Source: Linum tenue
Taxonomy: Eukaryota; Streptophyta; Magnoliopsida; Malpighiales; Linaceae
Direction: 5' to 3'
Assembly (NCBI GenBank): GCA_946122785.1
Contig: CAMGYJ010000008.1
Span: forward strand, 6,411,742 to 6,475,741
DNA: 64,000 nucleotides
The notes under the pieces: model-generated
What the model saw: only the letters and a program-made list of their open reading frames with translations
What the model was told of the DNA's origin: nothing
Database searches by the model: none
In this document: positions 20,936 through 31,591 of the stretch, in pieces
Numbering within the stretch: position 1 is the stretch's first letter
How the letters are laid out: each line of letters starts with the position of its first letter
Program-made: the position numbers and the translations under genes

Positions 20936-22284
20936 ACAGCTGAGGAACACACAGAAAAGTAGTACGTTAGTCATAATTCGGCAGTTTAGTACAATTCGAA
21001 CAACTCGGAGGTACTCTCGTTAGACTCTTAGGAGAGGTATACATCTCCTTAGAAACACAGCCTGTTTGACAAAAAAAGGGGGGATCCGAAGATCGCTTAA
21101 AACCCGATTTTCCCAGGAAATGGGAGGACCATGATAATCGCTTAAAACCTCATTTCCTTAGGCATGCATCTCTTTAGAAAGAGTCTAACAAGTGCACCAT
21201 TTACCGCGTCTACAAGATATTGTTAGCTGACAAAATTAAGCGACCAATAGAGAGCTTACCAATCCACCACAAATTATCAGCAAGCTTCCTCCGTTTGAAA
21301 TGATGGTTCCAGTTGCTCTTGAAGTGTCGTATGCACCACCTTTGGGACCACTTCCAGGCTGGATCCAAACCTAAGATGGAAGCTCTAATGCCGGCGTGCC
21401 GATCAGAGATTATTGTCAGGTTCGTCCTCCTAGTGACGTGGATCTGAATTTGCCGGAAAAACCATCCATAGCTATCAGAATTCTCTCCCTCAACAATGGC
21501 GAAGGCTAAAGGAAAGACTTGTCTGTTTTCATCCGCCCCACTGGCAATCAGGAGAGTGCCCTTGTACTTGCCGGTAAGGAATGTACCATCCACTTGGATC
21601 ACAGGGACACAGAAGGCAAAACCATCTATAGATGGCTTGAATGCCCAAAAAAGTCATCTGAAATGGCATTTGTTACCTGGCTCTGGGGGTTGTATCTCTT
21701 CATCTTGTTATCGAGGGGAGAAAACAGTGCCAAGGTTAGACGCCTCCAATGCCAAAATTAACCTGGGAAGGAATGCATATGATTCTTCCCAATCACCAAA
21801 GACGGCGGCCAGAGCTTTCTGCTTTCCATGCCACACCTTCTTATAGTTAATCATATAACCATAACGACTTGCAATGTCAGTGATTATGACTTTCACCTTC
21901 AGGTCAGGATCTTGCTCAATTAGATGCTTGATAGCCGCAGCAACCACCCTGGATTTCAACTGTCGATGGCTTTGGGAAGTTATGGATGACACACATGTGT
22001 GTGTGTTCACCGCACGGGATATGACCAGTGGCTGTATCTCTTGCTGTTGATGGCCCGAATCCTAACATTTCACCCCTCGTGATGATTACGACATCTAACT
22101 ATGAGCCTTTTGGTGTTGGAATGAGTTGTGTGCCATTCAAAATGCCGAGTCATTGCTTCGGTATCAATGGCGTGCCGCACCTCCTTCTTCGAGCCAAATT
22201 GTTGGCCCTTCATAAACCCAGTGAGTGGACCCCATATTGGGACCTCTAGCGGCTCCATGTCAGGAATGCGTTAGGCTGGTAACT

Positions 22285-23495
22285 GGATTTCTAGTAGCCA
22301 CCGTGGCTACATCAGTATCCACCATTTATTTTCTTCTCTTTCCTCTTTTTTTAATCTTACGGTTAAGATTGCCTTAGGATAATTTTGGAAGAAAAAAAAG
22401 ACCACACTTGATTATTCTATATATTTTTCTCTAACCCTACTTCTACAGCCAAACCCGCCGTAGCCGCAATCTCTCACCCTCCCCGACGATGGCTTAGGGT
22501 TTGCGAGAGGCTGAGGGTCGCCGCCCTCTCTCGCCTCCCTGTCCGCCAGCTTCTTCCTCGGCGGCGACCTGAGTTTAGAGAGGAGATCGACGTCGCCACC
22601 TTCCTTCGCCGCCAGCTCCGCTTCTTCATCCTCCGTCGCCTGCTTGTCCGATGACTCCTTCCGCGCCTCTTTCTCCGGCAGCCACTGGTTGACCATTCAA
22701 AAGAGAGATCGGCGTCAGAGACGGGGAGAAAAAATCTTCTTCAACTGTCTCGGCTTTTTGAGTCGCTTACCGTGGGGGATCCAATGCTACAACTCTCTGA
22801 CCACCAGGCGGTATGGACAAACTCTAGGAGACCTGAGAAGGAACCGGCAACGGAGAAGCCACTGCTGCTTGGCCTCTGGGAAATAATAATGGAGCTGAAT
22901 AGCCTACTCTAGGAAAGCTCAACGGATTCCTCCAACAATCTTTTAAGGATTGGTATGTTTTTTTTTTAAAATGGTAGTCATTTTTTTCGTAGTGATTTTT
23001 TTAAAATGGTAGTCATTTTTTCCGTAGTGGTAGTGTTTTTGTCGCATTGGTATTGATTTTGTCGCATTGGTATTGATTTTATTACATTGGTATTGATTTT
23101 GTTACATTGGTATTGATTTTGTCGCATTGGTAGTTGATTAAATCTGCAATGGTATTGATGTTTTGTGAAATGGTAGTGTTTTAATTTCTCGAATGGTATT
23201 GATGTTTTGTACAATGGTAGTATTTTTTTAATGGATTGGTGTTGATTAATTGTTTTGTTGTTGCAGCGGTATTAGTTTGGATGAACGAAATCAAGAAAAG
23301 ATTGAGAAAAAGAAGGAAGAGAGATCTGGCTGAAAAATTGTGGAACTGAGAGAAAGAGAGAGAGAAAAATTGTATTTAATATATTTATGTAATTTCCTAA
23401 AATGTAATTTATTAAAAATATCATTAATAAATTTTTTGTTATACCCAGTTTGCCCTTAGTAACCACGGTGATTACTATAAAATAGTAATCACCGT
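22285..23495. mobile_element. Unclassified insertion inside the MULE transposase
   Basis: The two edges carry matching inverted sequences: TAGTAGCCACCGTGGCTAC near 22292 and, on the other strand, TAGTAATCACCGTGGTTAC near 23490. Transposase coding sequence resumes on both sides. Host flanks 'GTTAC' occur on both sides, but a full target duplication is not clear. The interior has a GC-rich part (22440-22880, a 94-codon minus frame with no known relative) and a tandem array. Boundaries are accurate only to about 10-20 bp. Confidence 0.5.
23036..23140. repeat. 20-bp tandem repeat array
   Basis: Five near-perfect units of the type 'ttttgtcgcattggtattga' run head to tail, with looser variants extending from about 22970 to 23225 ('caatggtattgatgttttgt'). 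The array lies within the insertion that interrupts the MULE transposase. Confidence 0.8.
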
Positions 23496-24541
23496 AACCT
23501 GTCTCCTCCATGTCGCTGTCGACCATCCAATTGTCGTCTGGAATGTGATTGTAGTAGGGGACTGGTACACGATCACGAGCCACCTCATCATCATCATCTG
23601 ACTCTGGTCCTAAATCATCAACACCTTCAAGAGGGTCGGAGCTGTCTGCACTGACGTTGTTCTCTCCTTCTTCATCGGAGGGGTCACTAACTGGTGCTAG
23701 CAGGACAGCTTCCATCTGATCCAGCTCATGAAAGGCACCTTCATCAGCTCCATAATGGTAGTTGTGAAAACTACCGCTGCCTGATTGGAAGTAGTACTGA
23801 AGTTGGTTGGGGAGGTCCGGTTGAACTTCTTCTTCATATGACGAGAAAGATTGATGATGACCTTCACCTTGCTCTTGGTACTGAAAATATGAATGAGGAT
23901 CATGGTAACTTTGGTAGGGATGATCGCCATATAATTCACCTCCACCATGGATACCAGATGTTTGACCGTGTCCAGAATGATCTCCAACGCCAACGGCCGC
24001 CACGGTGTAAACGAACATCTCGGCTTTGGAAAGATTGTTGGACCTCAAGAATTCGAGCATGGAATCTACTTCATCCTGAGTGGTTATGAGATATTCCTCG
24101 TGCCACAATGACCCACTTTCTCTGTTTGGATATCGGTACACCATACGATCAACTCTTCTCATGCCATCCATGCAAGTAACGTTAGTGCACATTTGATGGA
24201 GGTCTTCAAGCATCGGTCTGGTAGCGACCTTTATTTTCTGAAAATTGCCACCGACGTAGGTGACCCCCTTTCCGGTCTCTTCCGTGTAACCATTCCACCG
24301 TAAGCCAAGCGTGAACTTTTGGAATGCCATCTGCAAAAAAAAAACCGTAGTTTAGTTAATATCATAAAAATCACAAATCACAAATCACAATAAAAAGTAA
24401 TACAAAATAAACTTACGAGTTAACGTTAATCGCAAAAACACTAAAGAAATATAGAGCTACAACAGAAAATTCAAAAGGGAGAAGGAGAGATGTGAAGAGA
24501 AGAGGTTTCCCGGGCTGTCTTTTATAGGCAAAATCACTAAT

Positions 24542-24897
24542 GAAAACCGCACCTTAGAGGTGCGGTTTTCATCTGTCATGCAGCCCCACGTCTGTCAATC
24601 TGCATGGCTATATGTTTGGTGTCGGAAAATAATTGACACGCAAACCGCATTGGGGAGTGCGATTTGTGTTGCCAAAACCGCACTTTGAGGGTGCGGTTTG
24701 TTTTGGAGAAGCAAAACCGCATCCCCAAAGTGCGGTTTTGCTAGGTCAGCACAAGACCGCATCTAGGCCATGCGGTTTGGTTAGGTCAGACACACCAACC
24801 GCATGGCCAATGTTCGGTTTGTCCCAGAATCATAAACCGCACCTGAAGGGTGCGGTTTATCTATAAAACGCACCTTGGAATTGGAGGTGCGGTTTTA
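24542..24897. repeat. Array of eight short hairpins with an AAACCGCA...TGCGGTTT core
   Basis: Eight inverted repeats of 26-34 bp occur in about 355 bp, at roughly 24542, 24641, 24674, 24711, 24752, 24795, 24832 and 24864. The first is perfect: 13-bp arms GAAAACCGCACCT around TAG. All share the AACCGCA / TGCGGTT core, while loops and spacers vary. The array lies about 200 bp upstream of the MULE transposase start and is followed by 'gggtgctatttttgtaa' repeats (24903-24970) that look like subterminal MULE sequence. It may be a cluster of transposase-binding sites or a structural end of the element. Confidence 0.7.
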
Positions 24898-25336
24898 AAA
24901 AAGGGTGCTATTTTTGTAAATATTTTTGGCTGGGTGCTATTTTTGTAATTTTTTTAAAAAATGTGCTATTTCTGGAAAAAACACTACTTAAAACTATATA
25001 TATTGGTTAAGTTTTTCAACTTTTAAACTTGTATTTTGATGATATTATTTTGTGTAGTTTATGAGTAATAAACTTAGCTCCCTCACTGTCAGGAGTTTTC
25101 TTTTCTAATTTATTTCTATTTATTACTATACCTGGCACATAGAACGTATCGCCATCTATGGTGGCACATCCGAACATTCCTTTTTTTTGTAGTGTAGAAT
25201 CTTCATCATAATCATCAAGAAGAGCAGCCAAAGCACAAACATAGTACGGATGATCATAGGCGAACCCGCTGTACGTGGGGAGCGATTATATTATATGTTT
25301 GGAATTGGAATATTTGGCCGATCCAATTCGTCAAAC

Positions 25337-25346
25337 TTTATATATA
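25337..25346 (+). promoter_or_regulatory. TATA box of the third Gnk2-like copy
   Basis: 'ttatatataa' lies in a promoter segment nearly identical to that at 19640-19828. The conserved block begins near 25228. Confidence 0.5.
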
Positions 25347-25423
25347 AGCTTAGCTTGGAATTAAGCATTCATATATGGAGCTACGTACCTAGCTAGCAAC
25401 CAAAAATTACTATCATCAGAAAG

Positions 25424-25805
25424 ATGAGTTCATCATCATCATCATGGAATAAATACAGTCACCAGCAGGTGACGATCGTGATGGTGGTGGTGGCGGCAGT
25501 CTTGTCAGTCATGTCGCCCGGAGTTCCGACCACGTCGGCTGACGCAGTTGGGATTTGCAACGGCGAGTCTTTCCCCGACGGCGATACGCGGATCTACTGT
25601 GGATTCGCTCTACTCGATAAGCTGATCGGGGACACCCCCGTGAAGAAAGGTGGGTGGTACAAGAGCCAGGACTGCGCCGACGGCACGATTCTGTACGGTT
25701 TCAGGTGGGCAGATGAAGGGGCGGCCGGGCGGGTGCCTTCACGATGCCAAGAATTATATCGCCTACAGAAATTGCTACCACCGCATCGGAGGTACGAGTT
25801 TGTAG
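25424..25805 (+). pseudogene. Frameshifted copy 3 of the secreted Gnk2-like gene
   Basis: The open frame from 25424 parallels the intact gene at 19829 through the signal segment and K-K-G-G-W-Y-K-S to F-R-W-A-D-E (about 25715). After that the conserved sequence C-L-H-D-A-K-N-Y-I-A-Y-R-N-C-Y-H-R continues in another frame and stops at 25805, before the final G-C-Y-L-R-F-E block. The uncorrected frame reads 133 residues with an unrelated tail. A frameshift plus loss of the last Cys block makes a normal product unlikely, although promoter and leader look intact. Sequencing error is the alternative for the frameshift but would not explain the early stop. Confidence 0.75.
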
Positions 25806-26079
25806 TTGGCGAGATTATTGTCTAAAATATGAATTAACCATCAACTTGGGGTATTAATTATGATTCTCAAAATTAAATTTCTTATGGTTTGGTCCTCTTG
25901 GTATGTTGAATGTACAAGTACGGCCTATGATTTTGCCATTAGTTAGAATTTTAAGTATATAATACCATGAGGGTGCATAAAAATTACCATATATACTTTT
26001 TATACGTTTATGTTCTTCCTTTTCGGTCCATAATAAGTATGGTGTGATGCCTCAGGACAAAGAAGCATGGTGTGATGCA

Positions 26080-27059
26080 TTGTAATTTGAATAAAACTCA
26101 TGTAATGGTTGGCACCCATACATAAGGATTTACGTAACAATGTTTTATAAGAGTTACGTACATTACAAATACATTATGTAAACCATATAGTAAGATAGTT
26201 ATTTTTTAATTATCAATTGAAGACAAACATGCTTAATAGCTTTTCTAAAGTTAGCTACTTTTTACATAAAATTCTAATCGAATGTGATACTTTCCATTTG
26301 ATTTTATTATTAGACCACACATAAAGATTTACATAACAATTTTTTTATAATAGTAATGTACATTACAGATACATTATATAAACCTTATAATGAGATAATT
26401 TATTCTTAATTATCAATTGAAGACAACGTATTACGTAAGTCTTGTCGTGATTATTATAACATCACCGAAAACTTATGAATGGATCATTTGTTATGCTTCA
26501 ATTGAACGTAAGTTTTTCATATTATTATCAACTAGATTGTTAACCATTTTATCCATTTGCATTACACGAAAGTTATGTAAGGTAAGTTATTTTTTACATA
26601 ACTGCTTAATCAAATCTTACACTTTTCATAACTTAATTTTTTTATTATTAGTTATAGTTTCTTAACTATTGACTAAAACATTCACCATGTCATCACTTTA
26701 AATTACAAAATGATTTTGCAATGTTAATTAATTTTTGCATAACCGTTTGATCAAATGTAATACTTTTGATAACTTGATTCTATTTTATTGGTAGACCACA
26801 CATTATGAAATATTTACATCACAACATTCTATAATAATTATGTAAATAATAAACAAATTATGTATAACTTACGGAGTGATAGTAATTTTTTATGCATCAC
26901 TTGAACAAACTTATAGCAAAGTGATTCATACATTGAGTAAATTTTATGGATATATCTTACCCGATTTTTGTAAATTAATTGATTTCAAATAATATTATTA
27001 AATATTAAAAAGTATATAATTGGTTTCTTATTGTTCTGAACCACGGGCCAAAAAGCTAG
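26080..27059 (+). mobile_element. Helitron-like AT-rich element, copy B
   Basis: It shares repeated internal phrases with copy A ('cgaatgtgatac', 'gattttattattagaccacac', 'ttacataac', 'gtttaatcaaat'). It ends with 'ccacgggcc', a short spacer and CTAG at 27056-27059, followed by T, the same 3' arrangement as copy A. The terminal hairpin is decayed. No helicase gene is present. The 5' boundary is uncertain. Confidence 0.45.
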
Positions 27060-27289
27060 TAGTGTTAACAATGCCTACCTAAACGTTAATAATGTTTCAC
27101 TAAATTATTCATACCAAATTTGTAAACCACAATTATGAATATTTTAAATCAATAGCATTTATTGATAATGTGGTTAAAACATTAATAATTATGTTAAAAT
27201 AATTGATAATCGTTTTATGTTTCATTAACAATGAAACGTCAAATTGGATGACCACGTTTTCCCCCAAGTAAAAACAAAGGGAAAAATCG

Positions 27290-27559
27290 TTAGAAACCTC
27301 TACCAAAACCCTTCCAGACAACACTTAGTGAAGCCACCCTACCCAGAATCTCTACAGAAGATAGCAGCAGGGCTTGTTTTGCCACTCTATAGGCAGTCCA
27401 GTTGACAGTTTGTGGGACCGGCCTAAAAACTAAACAAGAAGAACACGAACACAACAACCGAATGCAATCTTGAGGTAAGGAAACGCCCACCGAATCTTCA
27501 AAACATCTACCATGAAAAGGTGAAACAACCACGAAGTTGCATGATGGACGAGGCATCAA
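27290..27559 (-). pseudogene. Possible LINE RNase H C-terminal relic
   Basis: A minus-strand frame of 89 codons contains V-N-W-T-A-Y-R-V-A-K-Q-A-L-L, similar to the N-R-A-A-H-stop-V-A-K-T-A-L of the insertion at 1441-2878. It looks like the end of a plant LINE RNase H domain. It is too short and diverged for certainty. No poly(A) tail was found. Confidence 0.4.
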
Positions 27560-28060
27560 TTATGGCAAATGGGGATGGGCAACAATTCATCTGAAAATTC
27601 AAATCACGTCAAAAAGTTCAAATTACAACTAAAAATACTCCATTATTTGATAACCATCATTTAATTCGTCGTATGAACACACAATACTTTATTGTTTAAT
27701 CATCATCAATCAAACCAATTTCAAACTCTGCAAAATTTACAGGTTTGAAGTATATGTAACCTTTTAACGTTACATATGTATGCTCTTTGTCATCTAGAAA
27801 TAGAATTACTTGTGCACAAGTACACAACTACACATGAGTAGCAATGTTTTGAACTGCTAGAAATTCTAGCTTAAAAAGGTTAATCATTCATAGCTAGACA
27901 ACACCAATGGTACCAAGAGAGATGATTTCAGCAGTTTTGGCACACTCTACTCTTTGTTTCCCATTCCGAGCTTTTTAACTTCGACTCTACTCTTCTTTCT
28001 GAACTACGTTCTCCCTTTTCTCACCCCAATTCAAACTCAGACTCTTCTCCACCTGTAATC
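27560..28060. other. Promoter region of the third UGT
   Basis: AT-rich, without coding sequence. The short pyrimidine-rich stretch just before 28061 ('tctactcttctttctg') looks like an untranslated leader. Confidence 0.4.
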
Positions 28061-28526
28061 ATGGCCGATACGAGACCTCATCATCATGTGTTGCTTTTCC
28101 CATTCATGTCGAAAGGCCACACCATCCCAATCCTTCACCTAGCTCACCTCCTCCTCCGCCGTCAACTCTCCGTCACCGTCGTCACCACTCCGTCGAATCT
28201 CCCCTTCATCGCTCAATCTCTTCCCAACACCGCCGCATCGATCCTCCAAATCCCGTTCCCTTCCCAATTGGACGGAATCCCAGCTGGGATTGAGAGCACT
28301 GATAAGCTCCCATCGATGTCCCTCTTCCCCCAATTCGCCCTGGCCACAAAGCTAATGCAGCCAGACTTCGAGCGCCTGGTTGACAATCTCCCCCAGCCAG
28401 TTGACTTCATGGTGTCGGATTCCTTCCTATGGTGGACCTTGGAGTCTGCGAACAAGTATGGATTCCCGAGGTTAGTGTTCAGTGGTATGTGTAACTACGC
28501 CGTATGTGTGTTCAGAGCTGTGAACC
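28061..28526 (+). pseudogene. UGT90A: UGT90A-type gene copy 3, 5' part, interrupted
   Basis: The first 155 codons of a third UGT90A-type glycosyltransferase. The catalytic His lies in S-K-G-H-T-I-P and the partner Asp in M-V-S-D-S-F-L-W-W-T. The coding frame breaks exactly at 28526, the last base of the 5-bp duplication GAACC, where a retrotransposon begins. Reading on into the LTR gives 39 unrelated residues and a stop at 28648. The rest of the gene is at 36706-37628. It is more diverged from copies 1 and 2 than they are from each other and lacks their extreme GC richness. Without the insertion the frame would be continuous at 462 residues, so the disruption is probably recent. Confidence 0.92.
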
Positions 28527-30270
28527 TGTTTCCCCGGAAAAACCAAATGCCACCGCCGGTGCCGAATTGGTTTCCGGCGATGTTGATTCGATGTTTCGCG
28601 ATGGAAACTCTTGCGGTGCCGTTGATCGAATGCACCGCTGATAGCTGAAATCGAGACGACCGTCAAATATCCGCCACCGAATGTCGGCGTCGTTGATTTG
28701 ATCGGTGCAACTCTGACTTCTGAAAACGATGACGATCGTCAAATATCCACCGCCGTGCGATGTTGATTTGATCGATCGAACAGAAAACAAAGAAGATCGT
28801 CAAATATCCGCCGCCGGTGTCGGCGTCGTTGATTTGATCGATGCACCCTTGACTTCTAATCAAACAACCGTTACTACGGTTCGCACCTCTCCAAACTACG
28901 TTCGAACGAGGGTGTTTGAGTTTTGAGGAATCTACGCTACCGCTACTCCTATGGAGATTCCTGTGGAGAGCTCCGCGACTACGACTAAGACTACAACTAT
29001 GGAGATCCTTCCTGGAAGGAGAGCTCCGCGAAGGAGTTACAGAGAAAAGGATAAGTTTGACAGAGTTGTTCTGTGTTGATTTTTTTGGTTCTCTTTCTCT
29101 CTCCTTGCTTCGGTGACTTTATTTGAAATCACTTGCGTAGTTTTCACGCTCCGTGGAACTGCTTCCTCAACTGCTCTGTCGTAAGCTCCCACGTGTCTTC
29201 ACTCTTCTCCACCGTGCGTGTAACTTCCTCCTTGTTGCGTGATAATCACGTGCCCCCGAAACCGTTCCGCTCCGAAACCGTTCCGCTACGCAGAAACTTG
29301 GCAAAACTACGTTGAGCCAAATCCTACAACCTTGTCCATGCAACGATGTCGTTTTATAATCACACCTCAATTGCCTCATCCCGGTTTGACCAACAACATC
29401 TTTAGCCCATCATACAACGTCGTTTTCCAGTCTTGCGCTATCGTTGGGCTTGGCGGGCCGCCTTTGGCCGAACTCTTATCCACTGCTGCGGTGTCGTTTT
29501 ACCTTTCCGCGGCATCGCTTTTCACTAATCGATGCTGACAAACAATGTCGTTTTCCATTCCGCGACATTGTTTTTTTTTCAACCAAACGGTACCGTTGTT
29601 CTCGTCTTGCAGTGCCGTTGGTCTTGCCATGCCTCGCCAAAATCCAACCCGCCGTGGTATGGTCTCGAACGCCTCGCTTAGTAATGTCGCGGCGTTGTTG
29701 ATGCCTTAAGCGGTGTCGTTTTTAGCTGAACAGCACCGCTTGATTCTACCCGCGACATCGTTTTAATATTAAACGACTCCGCTTCCAGCCTTGCGGTGTC
29801 GTTTTCTTCCCCAACCAGCTCCGTTTGTTTTTTTCTTCCGCGACACTGTTTATTATTAAACACTGTCGTTTGCTAGTATAGCGGTACCGTTGGGCTTTCT
29901 CGCGGTTCCGTTTTGAATTCCGCGGCACCGTTTTAATTCTCCGCGGTACCGCTTATCTCCATGCGGTACCGATTTTCCCCTTCCAACAAGGAATAAAAAT
30001 ATTAATTAATTATAAACAAAAACTCCTTCCCCGACACCTACACTAAAACGCGCGGCCCCTTTTATTTTTCAGGAAACGGTGTCGTTTCCAGTGCCGCGGT
30101 ACCGGTGAGCTCCCTTGCGGTACCGTTTTTCTGTTTCGCGGTACCGTTTTAACTCTCCGCGACACCGTTCAACTCCAAACACATAATTTTTTACCCGCAG
30201 TATCGAATTAAATGCCGAGACTAATTAATGCGGCATTTAATTCATACCAAATTAATTTTAGGTGTCAACA
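28527..30270 (-). repeat. LTR1 (3' LTR of the element)
   Basis: 1744 bp, from TGTTTCCCCGG to GGTGTCAACA on the plus strand. It contains about three diverged copies of a 65-bp type unit ('gtcaaatatccgccgcc', 'tcgttgatttgatcg') in the first 350 bp. It also has seven GGTACCG palindromic words within GC-rich phrases such as 'gcggtaccgttttt'. A gag-like reading frame is absent. Confidence 0.92.
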
Positions 30271-30284
30271 AATGCCCCCCACAA
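30271..30284 (-). promoter_or_regulatory. Polypurine tract candidate
   Basis: The minus strand reads TTGTGGGGGGCATT immediately before the LTR start (TGTTGACACC). Its position and purine run are as expected for the plus-strand primer of an LTR element. Confidence 0.65.
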
Positions 30285-30686
30285 TTTGGTTTATAAGAAT
30301 TATGAACCAAATTGTTCACACAATTTAATCACCTAAAATAATTCGATTACATGCCACTCGGGTAAAAAAAACAATACCGCTTTGCAAAAGTAGGCAGGTT
30401 TCGTACAAGAAATAGCCTAGCAACATAATTTGGTGAAAGCAACGTTGTTTATGCTTACCAATCAATTTTGCTTATTATTATAATAATTTTTTTTTATGGC
30501 CACCTTCCTGCAACGTTGTTGCGCTCCCAAATTGTGGCCTTTTCCTTTTCTACGATCCGCAGTACTGTCTTGGTCACGACTTTTCATTAATTGGCCAAAA
30601 ACATACATATATAACATTTTTTTCCGCAGTGCTGCAAAGAAAAAGGGAGAAATAAACAACTCCGATTTTTTCTTCCCTCTCAACAG

Positions 30687-31038
30687 CATAGTTAGTAAAA
30701 TACGGTACGGGAAAGTTACGTATAAAATACGTACGTGTATTTTACTTTGTCTCTAAACTAATGTTACGTTTAATAGTACGTTAATAGTTATAAATATATG
30801 AAAATAAATTATTTTAAAAATAAATAAATATATAAATAATAGTAAAGTTGACAATTTAAGTCATTAAATACGGATATTAAACGTGTTATACGGGTTTTAT
30901 ACGTGTTTTGTACGGGAGCCATCAAATGAACGGTAAAAAATGAAACGAGTTGACAATAGTACGAATACGGAAGTTTTAAACGGATAAAATACGTACGGGT
31001 ACATATACGTGTATTAAACGGAGTATTTACTAACTATG
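30687..31038. mobile_element. hAT-type MITE nested in the retrotransposon
   Basis: A 352-bp AT-rich element with ends CATAGTTAGTAAAATAC and, inverted, CATAGTTAGTAAATACTCC. It is flanked by a perfect 8-bp duplication CTCAACAG at 30679-30686 and 31039-31046. It has no coding sequence; repeated 'tacgtgta' and 'acgggt' words fill it. It could have entered before or after the retrotransposon landed in the UGT gene. Confidence 0.85.
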
Positions 31039-31591
31039 CTCAACAGCACTGTTTTGGCCAGAATTTCCTTTTTTTTTTTTTTACGCTGCCGCTCTCAAGC
31101 CAGCCTTGCGGCTGCAATGCTGTTTGGGAATTTTTTTTTTTTTTAGTAAGTCGGCAGCGAAAAATAACTACTCCCTCTACTCTGGCAGTGTAGTAATCAG
31201 TACTGCTGCAGTGTTGCTCAAACCAAATCAGCGGTATTCAGTTTTTTTTTTTTTATTAAAAATCTAACGAGCAAGCCGCACTAAAAATAAACCTAGCGGC
31301 CTCGCATCACAACCCCGCAACACTGTTTTGAGCAGACAACGACATATTTTTTTTTATAAATAATATTGTTTTCAAAACAATACGGGGTTGTCTCGCAGCG
31401 GTGTGCATCCCTCCAACACTATTGAGAAAAGAGAAAACAACACCGCTGGCCATCTTAAACCATTGCCAACAACGTTGTTGCTTCTTCTTAACAGTGTTGC
31501 TTGAATAATTTTTTATAATATTTTTTATTTTCTCCCTTTTTTATAACATATTACGTGGCCTAATCTAGCCACATTATTTATATAATAATAG

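Larger units (their letters stand above)
21205..24336 (-). pseudogene. MULE (MuDR-type) transposase, broken and interrupted
   Basis: Read on the minus strand from 24336, an N-terminal region with an acidic, His- and Gln-rich middle runs to about 23495 (including D-S-D-M-E-E-T-G). After an interruption come K-K-E-V-R-H-A-I at 22258-22070, then I-K-H-L-I-E-Q-D-P-D and K-V-W-H-G-K-Q-K-A at 22010-21708, then the catalytic-core signature V-D-G-T-F-L-T-G-K-Y-K-G-T-L-L and F-A-I-V-E-G-E-N-S-D-S at 21602-21480. This order is typical of plant MuDR transposases. Several frame breaks separate the pieces, and the C-terminal SWIM zinc finger is missing downstream of 21205. It is a dead element inserted between two Gnk2-like copies. 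A clear pair of terminal inverted repeats was not found. Confidence 0.8.

Noticed and set aside
21496..22249. Plus-strand frames of 73-116 codons
   Set aside because: Antisense to the MULE transposase pieces.
23036..23140. Centromere-like satellite
   Set aside because: Only about five 20-bp units, inside a transposon.
24542..24897. CRISPR-like array
   Set aside because: Units are self-complementary hairpins with variable length and spacing, not identical repeats with unique spacers, and the DNA is plant nuclear.
28061..28648. A 195-residue complete UGT-like protein
   Set aside because: The last 39 residues are translated from the LTR. The true gene continues at 36706.
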